Assembly: GCF_051401765.1 (NCBI RefSeq)
Contig: NC_135073.1
Span: 8,990,001-9,054,000 of the forward strand
Source: Calliopsis andreniformis
Lineage: Eukaryota > Arthropoda > Insecta > Hymenoptera > Andrenidae
Direction of reading: 5' to 3'
Length of the DNA: 64,000 nt
Below, one piece after another: positions 22,801 through 35,966 of the stretch (the stretch's first letter is position 1; each line of letters starts with the position of its first letter). The translations under genes were made by a program, and so were the position numbers. Under the pieces are notes generated by a model, which was not told the origin of the DNA, did not search any database, and saw only the letters and a list, made by a program, of their open reading frames with translations.

Positions 22801-24868
22801 CGGCACACGGAGCAAATGTACGTTATATATTCCGTCGATGTTTGTTCGTTTTATCGGCTCCTAGCATCTGTTACATCGTGCTAAAGCGCACGACAAAATT
22901 AATACACTGCTCCGCGTTCGTGCAACTTATTGCACACGACAGTGTGACACGCATGCTTAGGTTTCAACCTTTTCTCGTTGCACACAAAACCGATTAATTA
23001 TAAACTTGAAGTGGTCTGTTTATTTTTTCACGAAGTATAAGTGATTTAAAGTTTGCTGGAATAGGTGAAGTATGGCGTCAGGGAAAATTTCATTCAACTT
23101 TATTCGTGTACTTAGAAACATTCCTTTTGGAAAGTATCAAACGATCGGGTAAGAGGCTTGTTGAGCAAATTCAAGCCTAGTTCAGTAAGTAGACGTAAAC
23201 AGATGGAAGCAGTACAGGGGGAGGAAATTCTATCGAAGTAGAGTGCACTTTCATGTATCAGACCTGTTTACACTTTGCCCTAAGAAGAGGACTTCGAGCA
23301 CATGAATTTTTTTTCTTTCCATATATCTTACTGTGAAATTGTAGAAGATGGAATTCCAAATTTGTTTAGGAAATGATTTTTCCCTCTTTTATCTGGGACA
23401 AGGAAAAACATTCTGGGCTATGCTAAATTTATTTAAATGAAAGATAGTGTTAGTGTAAAATAAAATCAGCAGATTTTAAGTTGATTTCTTTTTTACTTAC
23501 AATAATACAGAATATTAAAAAAACAAATGTAGTTATTAAAAATAGTGTTTTTAATTTTCAACTCAAAGCAGGAACAAAATTAAAAATAGCATATACACCT
23601 ATTTTAAAAAGTAACCAGGATCTTACAAATCCCACCTGAACTACAAGAAAGGTCAAGTAGGGTTTCTACCTTGGAAAAGTGGATGCTTCCCTCAGAAATG
23701 AAATTGTCCCTTTCCAATTTAATTCTCTTTTACAGTCACCGTGGAGGGTATCCTCAACGACGATGCTTTTATAGTCCCTCTGCAAAGAGCAGCCGTGAAA
23801 CCCTTTATCTCCTCCAAGATATTGTGCTGGTGATCAAAAAAATTTCATCATATATCAGCTCCTTTTTTCACAATAAAACAACTCGAAGTATGAGCCACTC
23901 TGCCTCCACATCGTGGATGAAGAAACATTTTCTAAAGATTAAAGAACAACACTCCAAATGATAACTATAGTTGATTACAAAAGTATTCAGCCATAAAATA
24001 CAAGATACAACATTTAGTTGATTTATTATTCATTTATCTTCAAAACTAGAATTTATAATTTCATTAAAATCTTATTAAAATATTTCTTATTAATCTCTAC
24101 CAATATATCTTACAATTAATATGGCTAGGTGCTTCTGTCATCGATCCTAGAATGGAAGGGCAAGCATTACCGACGGAGAAGCGTTTGTGCACCCCGACGA
24201 TTTAATTCCTTCTTACGGCCGTCAAGTTTGCGCGCGAAATTCGTCCAGTTAACGAGCTTACGGAGCGATGTAGGGTAAAAGTGCGTCCGACAGGGAAGCC
24301 CCGCTTCAAAGCGCGACCGTGGCACGGTTTGGCCTCCCGTGGCGCGCTTAAAACCGACTGATACCTTGCATTCTAGCCGTATGATGAAATTCCTCGTGAC
24401 GACGTCACCGCTTCCTCCCCTATTCCGACATACCGTGCCACTTCCCCATTTATAGAACGAACCTCTCCGGTTGAAAGCTTTTTTATATGCGCCATAGAAA
24501 TGCGGCTGAATGACGTAGGATATTGTCAGCAAACGAATCAAGTGCATCAAAGGGCCGTTTCGCGGTTTGCACTTGTACATACACACACACGCGCGAGTTG
24601 TATGACGAGTACATATGGTAATAGTGTGATTCTTGCAGATTGGCTGGTTTTTAAACTTTGTCATCTTTCGTTGAATTGTAATTAGACTCTGAGTTACTCA
24701 CGGTGGCTGCAGGAGAGCTTTACTCGGGTTCAACATTCGAAACGCAGACGTCAATAGAACGTTGCGTTGCACGGCTTCAGTATCAATCACCTCTCTTTTG
24801 AGCTTGCTCGATTAGATCGCTGTAACTTCATGTCGTTTTATTAGTGTTTATTAAATGTCAGATTTGTA

Positions 24869-24910
24869 TCTATAAAAGGGTAGTGTGGAGTAACTGGTCC
24901 ACCCAGTGGA
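24869..24910 (+). promoter_or_regulatory. Candidate TATA core promoter
   Basis: CTATAAAAGGG at 24870-24880 is a textbook TATA box, and CCCAGTGG with an initiator-like A at 24905 lies 34 bases downstream, slightly farther than usual. No convincing coding exon follows. It could drive a non-coding transcript or be chance. Confidence 0.3.
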
Positions 24911-26229
24911 ACTCCTCTGTTCATCCCTATTTGTGTATTCAAAGTTGACTCAAGATTAGAGAAAGAATCGACTTTGAAAATTGTTCACCTGGAATCACCA
25001 CTTTTTCGTTTAGATTTACTAGTAAACAATGATCCTATACCGAGAAAATCCTGTATTTTCAAAGTTCCTAATTCCCAATCCTGAGCTCATAGAGGGACAA
25101 TACTGTAACTCTAATGACAGGTGTTTGATGGGTAATTCAAAAATTTCCCTAGCAGTATATATTCCTCAAAACGTTCACCCCATAGTCAAAGTCAATTCTC
25201 TTCCTAATCCGATAGCAGAGTGCTCCTACCGGATCGCTCGTCCTTTTTCCCTCTCGCATGCCGGTTATCCTCGTTCTCGCGCGCGCATCGTACACACGTA
25301 TTACGTGGAGCGGCAGTAGGCCAAGAGTTCGATGGCCTGCAGCCTTGCAAGGCCGGTCGTCGCGGTGCTACCGAATACCACGTCAGATGACGCTGCTAAC
25401 GCCGCAACCACGCCGTGGACCGATCGCTTATGACGCGGCTCAACGTCTGGAGAACGCCGGGAGACCAGCCATATCGACCGATAACTTCATCTTGGAGTTA
25501 ACGTCGACGTCCAACCTTACCGACTAAGTCGACAACTCTCGCGGTGAACGGCGGAGCGCTATCGTCGAATGAATCGCGTGATTTCATTGGTGGGGGCTGT
25601 AGACGCGGGAAATATTCGAAATTTAAATTTCGCGGGTTTTTCGAGGGATGAGAATTTGGTGGAAAGTTATTGCAATTATTGTGGAATAGTTTTATGAGTA
25701 TTTTTTTAAGGGAAATGGTTCTTTATTTGGGATTGAATGTTTGAGATATAATTATTTGATAAAAATGACGGTGTTAGCTGCAGAATTAATATAGAGCATG
25801 GTATATGGATATTGTTGGGAAACTCTGTTTAATTGTCTTCAGAGATTTCTAAGTTTGACATTAGGTATGCTTTATGTTTTTAGTCGTAGACTCTACTTAA
25901 TTGGCGTACTTCCTTTGGCGAACTGGAATTGATCTACTGTTACTATTACCTCAGTCATTTACCTGCAACATAAAACTCCTTACACGTCAAGGCCTCCGTG
26001 AATGGTTAACGATCCGAGACCTATTTTCCATTCGTTTTATAAATCAGGACAAAGTCCGGTTAAACACGTATCCAGTGCGACTATTTTGAGTTTAACGATT
26101 TTTATTCGGGACGCAACGAACAATCCTCATTTAGCTCTGTTTCTTTTACTGTTATATGTTGCAGTATTTGCTCTTTATCCAGAAATAAATCCTGTTTTCA
26201 TACCAGTTTGAATATTCGATGAATGTTCA

Positions 26230-26510
26230 GGTACTACTAAGATCTTCAGAACATAGAATTTATTTTCAATATTACATTTTTAAACCTTTGTCTTCGGTTT
26301 GAGAACACAACAAAAATTCTTCGCAAGTACTATTCGCATCCCCTGAGAAGTTCCTCTGAAACGAATTAGGGGTGATGCATTGCAGGGGACTTCTCACGGG
26401 ATACGAATAGAAATTGCAAAGAATGTTTCTTGTGTTCTCAAATCGAAGACGAAGGTTTAAATATGTAATATTGAAAATAAATTCTATGTTTTGAAGATTT
26501 TAGTGATACC
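26230..26510. repeat. Long foldback (inverted repeat), about 280 bp
   Basis: The left arm (26230 to about 26352) and the reversed right arm (about 26388 to 26510) match closely. Shared words include ACATAGAATTTATTTTC, AATATTACAT and TTTGAGAACACAA. The loop is only about 35 bases. There is no coding content. It resembles a foldback transposon or an inverted duplication, and its RNA would form a long duplex. Confidence 0.75.
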
Positions 26511-26539
26511 TTATTACTAAACCTTCATTGCTGAACCCT

Positions 26540-26620
26540 CAGTCACTTGAAACGCGTGAGGGGTGATGCATTCCAGGTGACTTCTCATAGGACACAAATA
26601 GTACATATCAGGAACATTGT
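26540..26620. repeat. Partial direct copy of the foldback centre
   Basis: GAGGGGTGATGCATTCCAGG and the following CTTCTCATAGGACACAAATAG repeat the centre of the neighbouring foldback (26369-26410: AGGGGTGATGCATTGCAGG, then CTTCTCACGGGATACGAATAG) in the same orientation. This makes three related arms side by side. Confidence 0.65.
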
Positions 26621-27783
26621 TATCAACTGTCTCGATTTTCTCTCGTCGAAAATTCTGTATCTCCAGAGATATTAATCGAGGGTCCCCACAGTCGATTCTG
26701 GTGAATCGTTCGAGCAGGATTGTCGGCTCTCGCGGTGTACCGAAGCGAAACGGCCGAGCGACGGTTGCAAGACGAAACTTCCGATTGCGACAGCACAGAG
26801 CGGCAACAATCGCTCCTTACGTTAGGAGCGTGCACGGTCTCTCGATCAAACGCAAAGAAAACCGAGGTGGAGAGAGAGAAAGAGAGGAGGCCTTCGCGAT
26901 GCACGTTGATAGTTGCATGACGGTGCCTTAGAAAAAAAGAACTTGGTTTCACATCAACCGAGACGAGAACGGCACTGCTAGACGTTGGTTGCGCGCGCTG
27001 CCTTTTTCGCGTAAAACATCGAGCTTCCGTTTTGTTCTTTGCTCGCGACCGAGGGGTGGGGGCTTGTAAATAAGCGCGTAATAATAGCTCGATGGTGTAT
27101 CCGCGACGCGCGACCAGGTCTTTGCATCGCGTGAAGGGGAACAAGAATGAAAAGAACGAAGTCGAAATTCAATGGAGTCATTTTTTAATGAACCACGTTT
27201 ACTTATGCTGGTTTCTTGCGGATGCTGATTTGTCGAGCAGTCTGCTTAATCAGAGGCCACAGACATATTGATATTAACTGGATAATCGAGACACATTCTG
27301 CTGTTTCATATGTGAGAATACATTTCATTTGTTTGCGCTGACTTTGCATGCAGAAGTGCTTGATTATGCTGCGCCTTTAATGCTTAAGTTAAGATTCCTT
27401 TGGAAAATATGATCTTTTTCTTGCTTACGTCTGATGTAATGCGTGGGGAGTTCTGTAGAAATAGATTAGCTGTGTATCTGTTAGTGTTACAAGCAAGTGT
27501 GTTGACAAAAATGTGTAGTATTGATAAAATTGAACATTAAATTATTTTAGAATATTTTCTGTTTCTCTTAAAAGAAAAAGAGCTTTGTCTTTATATTCTC
27601 CAAAAATGAACTAAAGAAATTCTCTATTATGTCATAATGAAATATCTCTTTCAATTGAATCACGTTTAGCTCATTAAGTAATAAAAAAACTTGATCAAAA
27701 ATTTACAAAAACAAGTTACAATTAGTTTGACAATAAATGTAGATTTAATCAATTGCATCAACAGTATTTTAGCACTATAATTT

Positions 27784-27862
27784 CTAACCATTGTCTCTTC
27801 TATTTTCAGGTAAGTGTCTTGTCCCTGAACCGAGTGTTTACGTGGTCCGCGATCATGGTTTG
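27784..27862 (+). promoter_or_regulatory. Candidate recursive splice site with a 53-nt RS-exon
   Basis: A branch-point match CTAAC (27784-27788) and a pyrimidine tract lead to TTTTCAG|GTAAGT, where the acceptor AG (27808-27809) directly abuts a consensus donor at 27810. This is the juxtaposed 3'/5' splice-site signature of recursive splicing (ratchet points), known from very long insect introns. A second strong donor, TTTG|GTGAGT, lies at 27863, defining a potential 53-nt exon (27810-27862). Fifty-three is not a multiple of three, so inclusion would break the phase-1 join proposed for HR3. That fits an RS-exon normally removed. It could instead be an untranslated cassette exon of another transcript. 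Confidence 0.55.
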
Positions 27863-30800
27863 GTGAGTACCTTCACGGAATCAACGAAATAGCACCGATA
27901 CATCTCGTTAAGGTTTCTTTCCTAAGGACGCGTAGCGTCACGAATCATTTTGCCTCGACACTCACACAGGGAACGATGTATAATTCAGCGTCGCTTTTGA
28001 TCGTAGACGATCGAGAAGTCTGATCACGAATTCGTTTCACAACTCGCTGCTTTCCTAACGCTTGGAACAGAGTAGCAAAACACGGGGCCTACGATCTTGG
28101 AATTTGTTTTGGATCCGAGAACAACAAACATCATTCCCTCCATTAACATCGAATTGCGTGTTACAATCGAATCCTAACAGTATTACATTCTTCTCTGTGT
28201 GAAAATTCACTATTCTAAAATTGATCGAACTAAATCTCTCTCAGACTCCTGACGTTATTACATATTTCATAGAACAAAAAAGAAAGCCAAACTAAAACTA
28301 GCGAAGTTTACGATATTCAATATTCCACCAAAACTGGAAAGTGGAGAAGCTGGTCGAGTCAAACTCGCGGGATTCGCAAAGCGCAAAACCTATAGTCTGT
28401 TATGCAAAAGAAAATGATAAAAGGACCTGCGTAGCGTGGAATCACAACCAAAATCGCTTCGCAGGCACGAAAGAGAAAATGGAAAGGAACTGAAGGAAAA
28501 ATCCATATATTCCAAACATGTCGCGAAAGTTACGAAACGCAAGTGCAAAGTCTGAGGCATTTCGCACGGGGAAAAAAGTTAAGAAAAATGCCTCGGTCCC
28601 GCGCCAGAGTCACGTATGTAGAAAACGTAAATGCAAATCGCAGGGGGAGGGGGATCGCGTGAATAGGGACAGGGAATGGTAGATTTTGAGATACTTAAGC
28701 GGTAGAAGGAAAAACTTGAAAATTTCGCGTCGAGCCGTTTAGCACGTATCGCAGAGATACGCGTGCGAGCAACAGCCGCGCAGTACACTCTCACTGTCCT
28801 CGGGGACGTTGCTCGAGGACGAGGATAAATTGTCCTCTTCGCGCGGTATCAATGATTTCCCCCCCACTCGCGCCGCCTCCCAAGGAGCGGCGTTCTTTAC
28901 GCTCATAAACGCGGCAGGTTCGTGTTCGCGAATCATTAAACTATTACATAACGTTCTGTCGAATCGTGCCCTCGGAGTTCTGTACATTTTCTGTGTCCAC
29001 AATTGGCAATACGTGTTATAACGAACGGATTTACATGGCAGTAGGTAGGAAAGATTTTGTTTTCAATTTTAACGAGGTAGCAATTTCCAGTAACTGCAAT
29101 ATAGACATTTCAAATGTTAAGAATGGGGTACCTCGTGAATTTATTGAAAAGGTTGATACGTTAACTTGTTTGAAGCGTATTTTTTGTATTTTAGAAAGAT
29201 ACTTTCTCTTGAGAGAAGAGTACTGGTTTCGAAAGAGGGCTCTGAAGTTTCGTATAACGTTTTTTTTTTTAGAAATTCATTGTAGATTGTAAATATATGG
29301 TATAATCAGTTATAAACCACTGTGACAGCATATGTATCTGTTTATGGAATTAGAAAAAGATAGAGTTGTGTTATTTTAAAGCATTTGAATAAATTTACGT
29401 GAGTGAATTTTCCACTGTCATGATTCGACGCGAGGCATACACAAATCGGAGACATTACGTTGCCAATTGTAACTTATACTAAATTACTAGCATTACGTCG
29501 ACGGTGTATACTCGAGGCATCGCCTGTGGGCATAAAAGCGACGGAGAAAGATCGGGGAACGATAAAATGCAAGCGCGCGTTGCCGTATTAAAGATTTGCG
29601 CAAGAATCGCTGATCGTGCCATATAAGGTTCGCAAAAAATCCCTCAGCTGCGTTAGATTGGAAAAAAAGCCTTAATTAAGAAGGACTTAAGCGCGTTTAT
29701 TTTTTTCTCGCGCTATAAGATAGCGAATACGAGGGAATAACTTATGCTGGGTTAATGAGATGCTTGCAAACTTGTATTTATTGAATTCGTTTTCAGTTAC
29801 TGAATTTCGTGCTGTAATTATAGAGTAGACCTCGTAAAATTAAATTTGTTCTATATTTAACACATGAATTGCTCGTACAAGATAGTTATATAAAAGACGT
29901 GATTGGAGAATTTAAAGGATTATATTAGTTGCAAAATTAAGTAATGTCTATACTAACTGTCTGCCAAACGTACCTTATTTGAGGATTTCGAAATCTTTCA
30001 TTATAATAGTGCAAGTAGCTTGTTTTAAGTAACAGCGGTATTAAACAGCCCTGCTGCGCGGTTATACGGTTATGAACAGTTTTATGAACATATTTCTATC
30101 TCGTGAAACCATCTATCTGAAAATTCCTAGTAACAAGACATTTCGTCCGCATTTTTCTAAATGCAGAAGCTCTCGATTATGGTATGCTCTAGCTCCACAC
30201 ATGAAACTATTCACGAGGAAATGAGGAACTGAAATAAGTCAGAAGTCTTTAAAAATGACAAATTTTAACACTAGAAAACCGAAATATTTTTACAGTTCAT
30301 TATTAAAAAAAATATAATTCTAAAATATTTGAAAATTCGTAATCATTCGCTCTAAGGTAACAGAAAACGGTGACGCAGATGTTGCGCGTAGTCATTAACT
30401 CGAGGTAGAAATCGTAACTGCAACGAGGCACATTAGTACCATAAACTTTTATATTCTCCAATTCTCGTTTAGATCACCCCGTATATCGTGAGCGCTATTA
30501 TCACGGCGCACTCGAGGCGTAGCCCCGAGGACTCGAGCGCGGGTTTCGAGCGCAAAAAGTCGTCGGAAAAAATAAGGTGCAATTGCATCGCGGCGAACTA
30601 AATATTTCACGCAACGAGGACACGGGTAACTGTGATCAGCATAATTAGTTCACGGGTTGCAGTGGCGCGCGAGTGGTCACCGACGTCTATCGGTAAAAAG
30701 TCAATCCGAGAAAGGCGGCATTATCATAAATCGCTATCGGGAAACGCATTGTGAAACAGACGGCGCAGAGGGCAGGTTCACAGCGTCATTACGCGGCGTA

Positions 30801-31729
30801 AAAATAGTAAAGCGCAGATAGAGATCCGTACGAAGGGGAAGTCCGTATGAAAGCGTGGAAGCAGTAAATCTACATCTTCATCAGTACACGATCGTATATC
30901 AAAGGAATATCGATTTATTCGAGTTCAATGGCAAACAAAGTTCTAATGCCTATGCTAGCCGGCAAGCAGGAACACATCGACGCGTTTTCGGCCTCAACCC
31001 CGTTGGGGGGAAATCGATACACTTGAATTCGGTAACAAACCCGATATGTTTGAATTCAATATTGAGCAGCGACGGGTTCATTCAAATTCGAAAGCAAACA
31101 AATTCGCCGGAGAAGCTGGTATACTTAAAGCTTATACTAAAATCGATAAGTAAACAAAACATAGATCGGTAAGAGCTTTGCGAAAAGCTTAGTAAATTTC
31201 AATTTTGCACTTATATAATGAATCGTACTCTAGAAACTGGTACGTTCACATAATCTTCAAATGATCACTTTATGTCATCGAATCGAAAAGTTGAAGAACA
31301 CTTACACGTCCAGAATTAGCCATTTTTAACTCATTTTTGAACCATACCTGGACCCAAGATTATTTGCTAATTTTTTGAAACAAATTTTTATTAAAATAAT
31401 TTTCATATATTTATTTAAATACTAAACTGATCAGGAATTGGTTTCTAATCAGCAAGTTGGAGTCCTTGATGGTAAGTCCACTTGTTTTCTGTGTGACTTA
31501 ATACATATTGGCTCAGAGGTCTAAATATAGTTTTGAGATTATTTAAAAATGACTAGCTTTAGACTTGTACTGTTCTTCAAAATCATCGATTCAATAATTT
31601 ACACAATCTTAGACATACCTTAATTCTCAAATAACATCTCTGCGCCATTTCGTCTTGGACATAATGTGGATCCAAGGCTAGAGAAAACATAAAGGAAGAA
31701 AGGACCCAAGACAGCCCGCCTTTATCCAG

Positions 31730-32260
31730 AGTGATTGACTCCTACGCGAGTAGGATCAGCTATAAATTACAAAATGATCGATCTGCATAGGATAACCACC
31801 CGCGGGATCGCCAGTGGCGGTCGAGAATCGCGAGAGCGCGAAGGGAGAAAACCATCTGTCAAGTTAGTCGTCGCTTTCCCCGCCTGCGGCATCCGAATCG
31901 TTTCCGGGCCCGGTTGGGCCCAGCCACGTCTTTTCCCTCTTTTTTTCTCTCCCTCTTCTTCGACCTCTCTGTCCTCGTCGGTCTTCTCCCCCGTTTCTCG
32001 TTGCCCTCGCTTTGGCCACTTGCCGAACCTCGCCACTCCGTCGATGCGAGTTGGTTGCGCAACTCGCGAAAACCAGTGTCTCGACCGCCCCACGTGTGCG
32101 CTCCACTCGGCTTCAATACATACTTTCGCGGCCAGCGGACGCCATTAAATCTCGTTTTGTTACACGGGAAACGGAGCGATGCCCCATGGCGAGCCCGCGG
32201 AGAATAATGGGACGTTGAATGGGAAGAATGGAGGCACGGAGGGATCGTCTTGGATTCGGG
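31730..32260. promoter_or_regulatory. CpG-rich block
   Basis: GC-rich with a pyrimidine run at about 31925-32030. Frames on both strands run through it (plus 31735-32148, minus 31859-32269), which points to composition. A plus frame opening at 32179 (MPHGEPAENNGTLNGKNG) looks mildly protein-like but has no homology I know and no clear donor. Possible regulatory island or untranslated exon. Confidence 0.25.
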
Positions 32261-33567
32261 GGCTTTCATTAGAAGTCGTCATTGAGGGAGCTACGAATTC
32301 ATTAACAAATTGCGGCACGGGCGTCTTACTATTCTTGAAGATCTACTTTTTTCTTAGTGCTATTTGCGCTGGAATAGCTGGCTACGTACGTTCTGACTTT
32401 TTTAATAGCTTGGGGGATGGATGGATGTTACTCGCGTTCAACTCTGTACTTGTCGACACAGTTTATACATCCTGAAATTTTCAAGTCAGTAGTACATATT
32501 TAATTAGTGAAATTTTAGTTTATAGGACACATCAAGCTGAATTCGTTTTATTTGCCCCGTTTTGAGGGTATATGATCGATAGATTACGAGATATTAATAA
32601 TTAGTTATGTCGTGTATGTAGGCGTGATTTCTTGAAAAGCTTGAAGATGTCACAATATCAGGTGGAAAATCTGTGAGGTCGGAAATTCAGAAATTTTTAG
32701 TAGTTGAATATTTGATAATTTTAAAAGATGAGAATGTCCAATCCTTTAAATTTTTTAAGAAAATAAAGGCACCTTACAGAAGTACTTTAAATATTGTATT
32801 GTGAAATTAAGACGGTTCTGGAGTATAATATTGATTAAGTCGTCCCTAATGAATTATCGTAATAAGTGTCACTTTTTATTGGGATATATAAAGATAAAAA
32901 GCAGAGTTCAATTTCTCAGCGATCGTTCTTTTTAACATGAACCGGTATGTATAGGTTTGTAAAAGAGAGCAGTGCTGCGTCATAAGTCTTGCGTAATTGT
33001 TTAATACGTTTTATTTTACCGAATGATCGTTAAACAATCGATTGTAATGTAATAATATGCTGCCTGATTGCATATTAATACGTAAACGCTTTGTAATCGC
33101 ATGGAATATTTCGTTCACCAAATCTGTAAATTATACTGTGATACGTGAATTTTAACCAAGCTGTGGTCTACATCGAGCATTACCCAGGGAATTAATTTAA
33201 TCTACACACTAAAATGAAATTAATTAGGCGTATCGTTTTAAATCGCGGTAACTTGAAACTACTACAGAATTTTTCTTTCAATTTCACCAAGCACTTCTCT
33301 GTATCATCTAAATTGAATGAGCAACTTTCGCGCATCCACATTTTTTTGAAATATCAGCCAGGCGTATATTTTCGCCTGCATCGTTCACAAAAATCCGATG
33401 AATCTTTCTTTTCATTTAGTCTATATTCATAGAGAAGATTTTCATTTCAACCTGTAACTTAGAAACGCGCACGCCAGAAGGGCAACAGTCGGATTCCCAG
33501 CTGCACAGGTCGCATGCATATATCGAGTGGACGTTTTAGCATTGGCGACGATCTCTCAGAGACCAGG

Positions 33568-33790
33568 GACCAGAAACAGAAAGGTGGCAAGAGAAAAGGA
33601 GGAAGACAGAGAGGAAAAGGGAAAAGGACGCGCAGAGGGTGGGAGGAAAAGGGAAAGAAAGAGACCCAGATTTCATTTTCGTTGATGAGCTTGGCATCGG
33701 TCCAACTCGACTAAATATATACTCCCTTTCTCTTCCTCTCTTTCTCTCTCTTTCGCTCTCCCCACGCTCGTTCTCTTTCTCAATTTCGTC
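33568..33790. repeat. Polypurine tract followed by polypyrimidine tract
   Basis: Purines dominate the plus strand from about 33568 to 33670, and pyrimidines (CTCTTTCTCTCT-type) from about 33719 to 33790. The two tracts could pair with each other as a loose foldback, and each contains GAGA/CTCT motifs of the kind bound by GAGA factor. The open frames crossing them are low-complexity artefacts. Confidence 0.6.
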
Positions 33791-35432
33791 GGGCTCCCGT
33801 CTCGATGCAAGCAGGAACCCGAAGAAAGGCAGATCGACGAACGAATCACGCGAAAACGTCTTTGTTATTGACCTCTCGGTTATCAGTAGTCGCGGATTGT
33901 CTCTAAATCGGCAGACGTTAAGACGAAGATTCATCTAGATAGCGTATTGTTGCAGGACCAATTAATGGAAAATTCGAGTTTTGTTTCTTGTATTCATGAC
34001 ATTTTTTTACGATTATTAGTAAGAGACTACTACGCAGAGCAATACCTAACTTTTATTCTTTTGTGAGAAAAAATTTCTTTCTTTTTGATAAGGAATACAA
34101 AAAATATCTAACACAAAACAGAATATATGTGTGCATAGAATAAAGTAAAAGAAGAAATCAAATGGAATTATTATACAACAAACTAAAATCTAAATTTCTC
34201 AGAGAGATACTGCTACTACAGAAAAGCTCTAAACTCTTTCACTAAACATAGAAGTACTTACGTCTAAATATACGTGAAATGTCTGAAAATTCTTAGCTCG
34301 AACAAATCTCAAATAATCTGAAAATAGAAGGCCAGCTAACAATAACTCCAGTATCATAAACAAGAGGAACTTCACAGAATTACCGAAACACAATTGCTCT
34401 TTCATCGCAAGCACCCGCCTGCAAGTTCCATCCTGCATCGAAACTCGAAAAGCCGCCGAAGAATTTCACAACAAAGTTCTCGAGATTCCCGAATCGCAGA
34501 GAGCTGACACGAGGTCAGAGAAATCGACTAGCAACCGAAGACATCTCAAAGGGGGGAAAAAAAAAGACAAAAGGAAAGCTACGCGCAGAAAAAGCTAGAA
34601 GGAACGCAGGGGCTAAAGACTCTGATCCCCACGGCAATCGAGGATCGACCTGAGATTCTGAGGCCCGTTCGCTTTCGCAGCCAATGAACGTTGTGGCTCG
34701 TCAAGTCCTCGGTCGTAATGTAATTTATGACCTGCTTGTTGTAAATTTCGCCCACCGTCTCAGTGCCGAAAACCGCCACGAGAAAACTGCCTACGACAAT
34801 GTCTCGATTCGATCCGAGCAGGTACCGCTGTCTGCAAATGGCAATGAATTTTTCGAGCGGCTGGCACTGTCTCGACCGGGCGACTTTCGTTTATGGTTGC
34901 CATTCAGGGAAATCCTGGCGTCGGCCTATTTAATCGATGCAAAACAGGTAACTCTGGGCTCCGAGTTGCACCGCCGTGTGCAAGTGCAGCGTTTCTTCAT
35001 TTTTCAGCGATGCTGCGATAATGATCATGAGCCTACGGTTCGACGAAATTTGAAGACTCAAAAATCCACTCTAGAGTCGGTGGATTGAGCGATACGCCAC
35101 TTTCACGAGCAACTCGCATCACCACTGCTGAACCCATCGACTTTTTGCGAGTGGGAGGTTTGAAGCGCTTCGGTTATTTTGCTTGTGTTCTATTGGATCT
35201 TTTGTTGGTCTGAAAAACTAGCTAATTATCTCATTACCTTTAATTAAATCCCTTTCCTAGGGATTTTGTGATAGAATAACCTGTAAAAGATAAGTATAGT
35301 CTGCTTTCTGTATAAAAGAATAATTATTCTGTCGATTTTATTTGAAATCAGTGACTAAGTTCTATAGATTCAACAGTTGAAGCTTTCTAGGGTTATTTCT
35401 ATTTACAATACTACATAGATCATTGATGATAC

Positions 35433-35557
35433 TTGAGGCATCGCGAAATCAGAAAATCAGGCGGTCTAAAATATAGAGTTTCTTTTTAATAAATTAATTC
35501 TACTAACTCAATTTTGGAAAAAATGTAGCTTAGTCCACTTTTACACTCAATGCCTTA
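35433..35557. mobile_element. Degenerate MITE, copy 1 (partner 60265-60418)
   Basis: The left end TTGAGGCATCG and the reversed right end TAAGGCATTGAG are imperfect inverted repeats. Bases 35501-35552 match 60360-60410 strongly (TACTAACTCAATTT, AGTCCACTT and CACTCA are shared). There is no coding capacity. Confidence 0.55.
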
Positions 35558-35930
35558 ATTGCAGAAAAGTTGCGCGTGAAATCTCACAGAGCATCCCAAA
35601 TAATTCTGCAAGCAACTCCGTTACAGGAAAGAAATTCTCGCAAAGGTGCGGGACACTGGATTGTCATGTCGATGGGAAAGATTCAATTGTCTCGTGTGGT
35701 CGGTCGGTGCAGGCTTCAGCCTGGAGGTAATGAAATTTTCAGGAAAAGTTGTGGTCCCGTGACGCTTTCACGATGGCGTGTCGTCGCAAGAGCGATTGCG
35801 CGATCTTTCGCTCGCAATTCCACTAGCCGGCGCTGCTCGTTTTCGGGTGATGACAGGAATTTCAATGGGGCATAGTCATATATCGGCGGGTGACGCGGCT
35901 AACGGTACATCCCTGCACGCTTTCAATGGT

Positions 35931-35966
35931 CTACCAACCTACCTACCTACCTACCTACGTACCTAT
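35931..35966. repeat. (CTAC)n microsatellite
   Basis: About eight units of CTAC, with interruptions at each end (CAAC, GTAC). Same motif and orientation as 4907-4943. Confidence 0.9.

Noticed and set aside
24167..24664. Minus-strand frame of 165 codons
   Set aside because: No recognisable domain, no splice context, basic composition from CpG-rich DNA, and only one open stretch. Not called as a gene.
27855..27862. ATG inside the 53-nt candidate RS-exon as another HR3 start
   Set aside because: It would leave the exon in phase 2, incompatible with the phase-1 join used by the other HR3 first exons.
32179..32475. Plus-strand frame opening MPHGEPAENNGTLNGKNG
   Set aside because: The first part looks mildly protein-like, but it then reads through non-coding-looking DNA to a stop with no credible donor, and no family was recognised.
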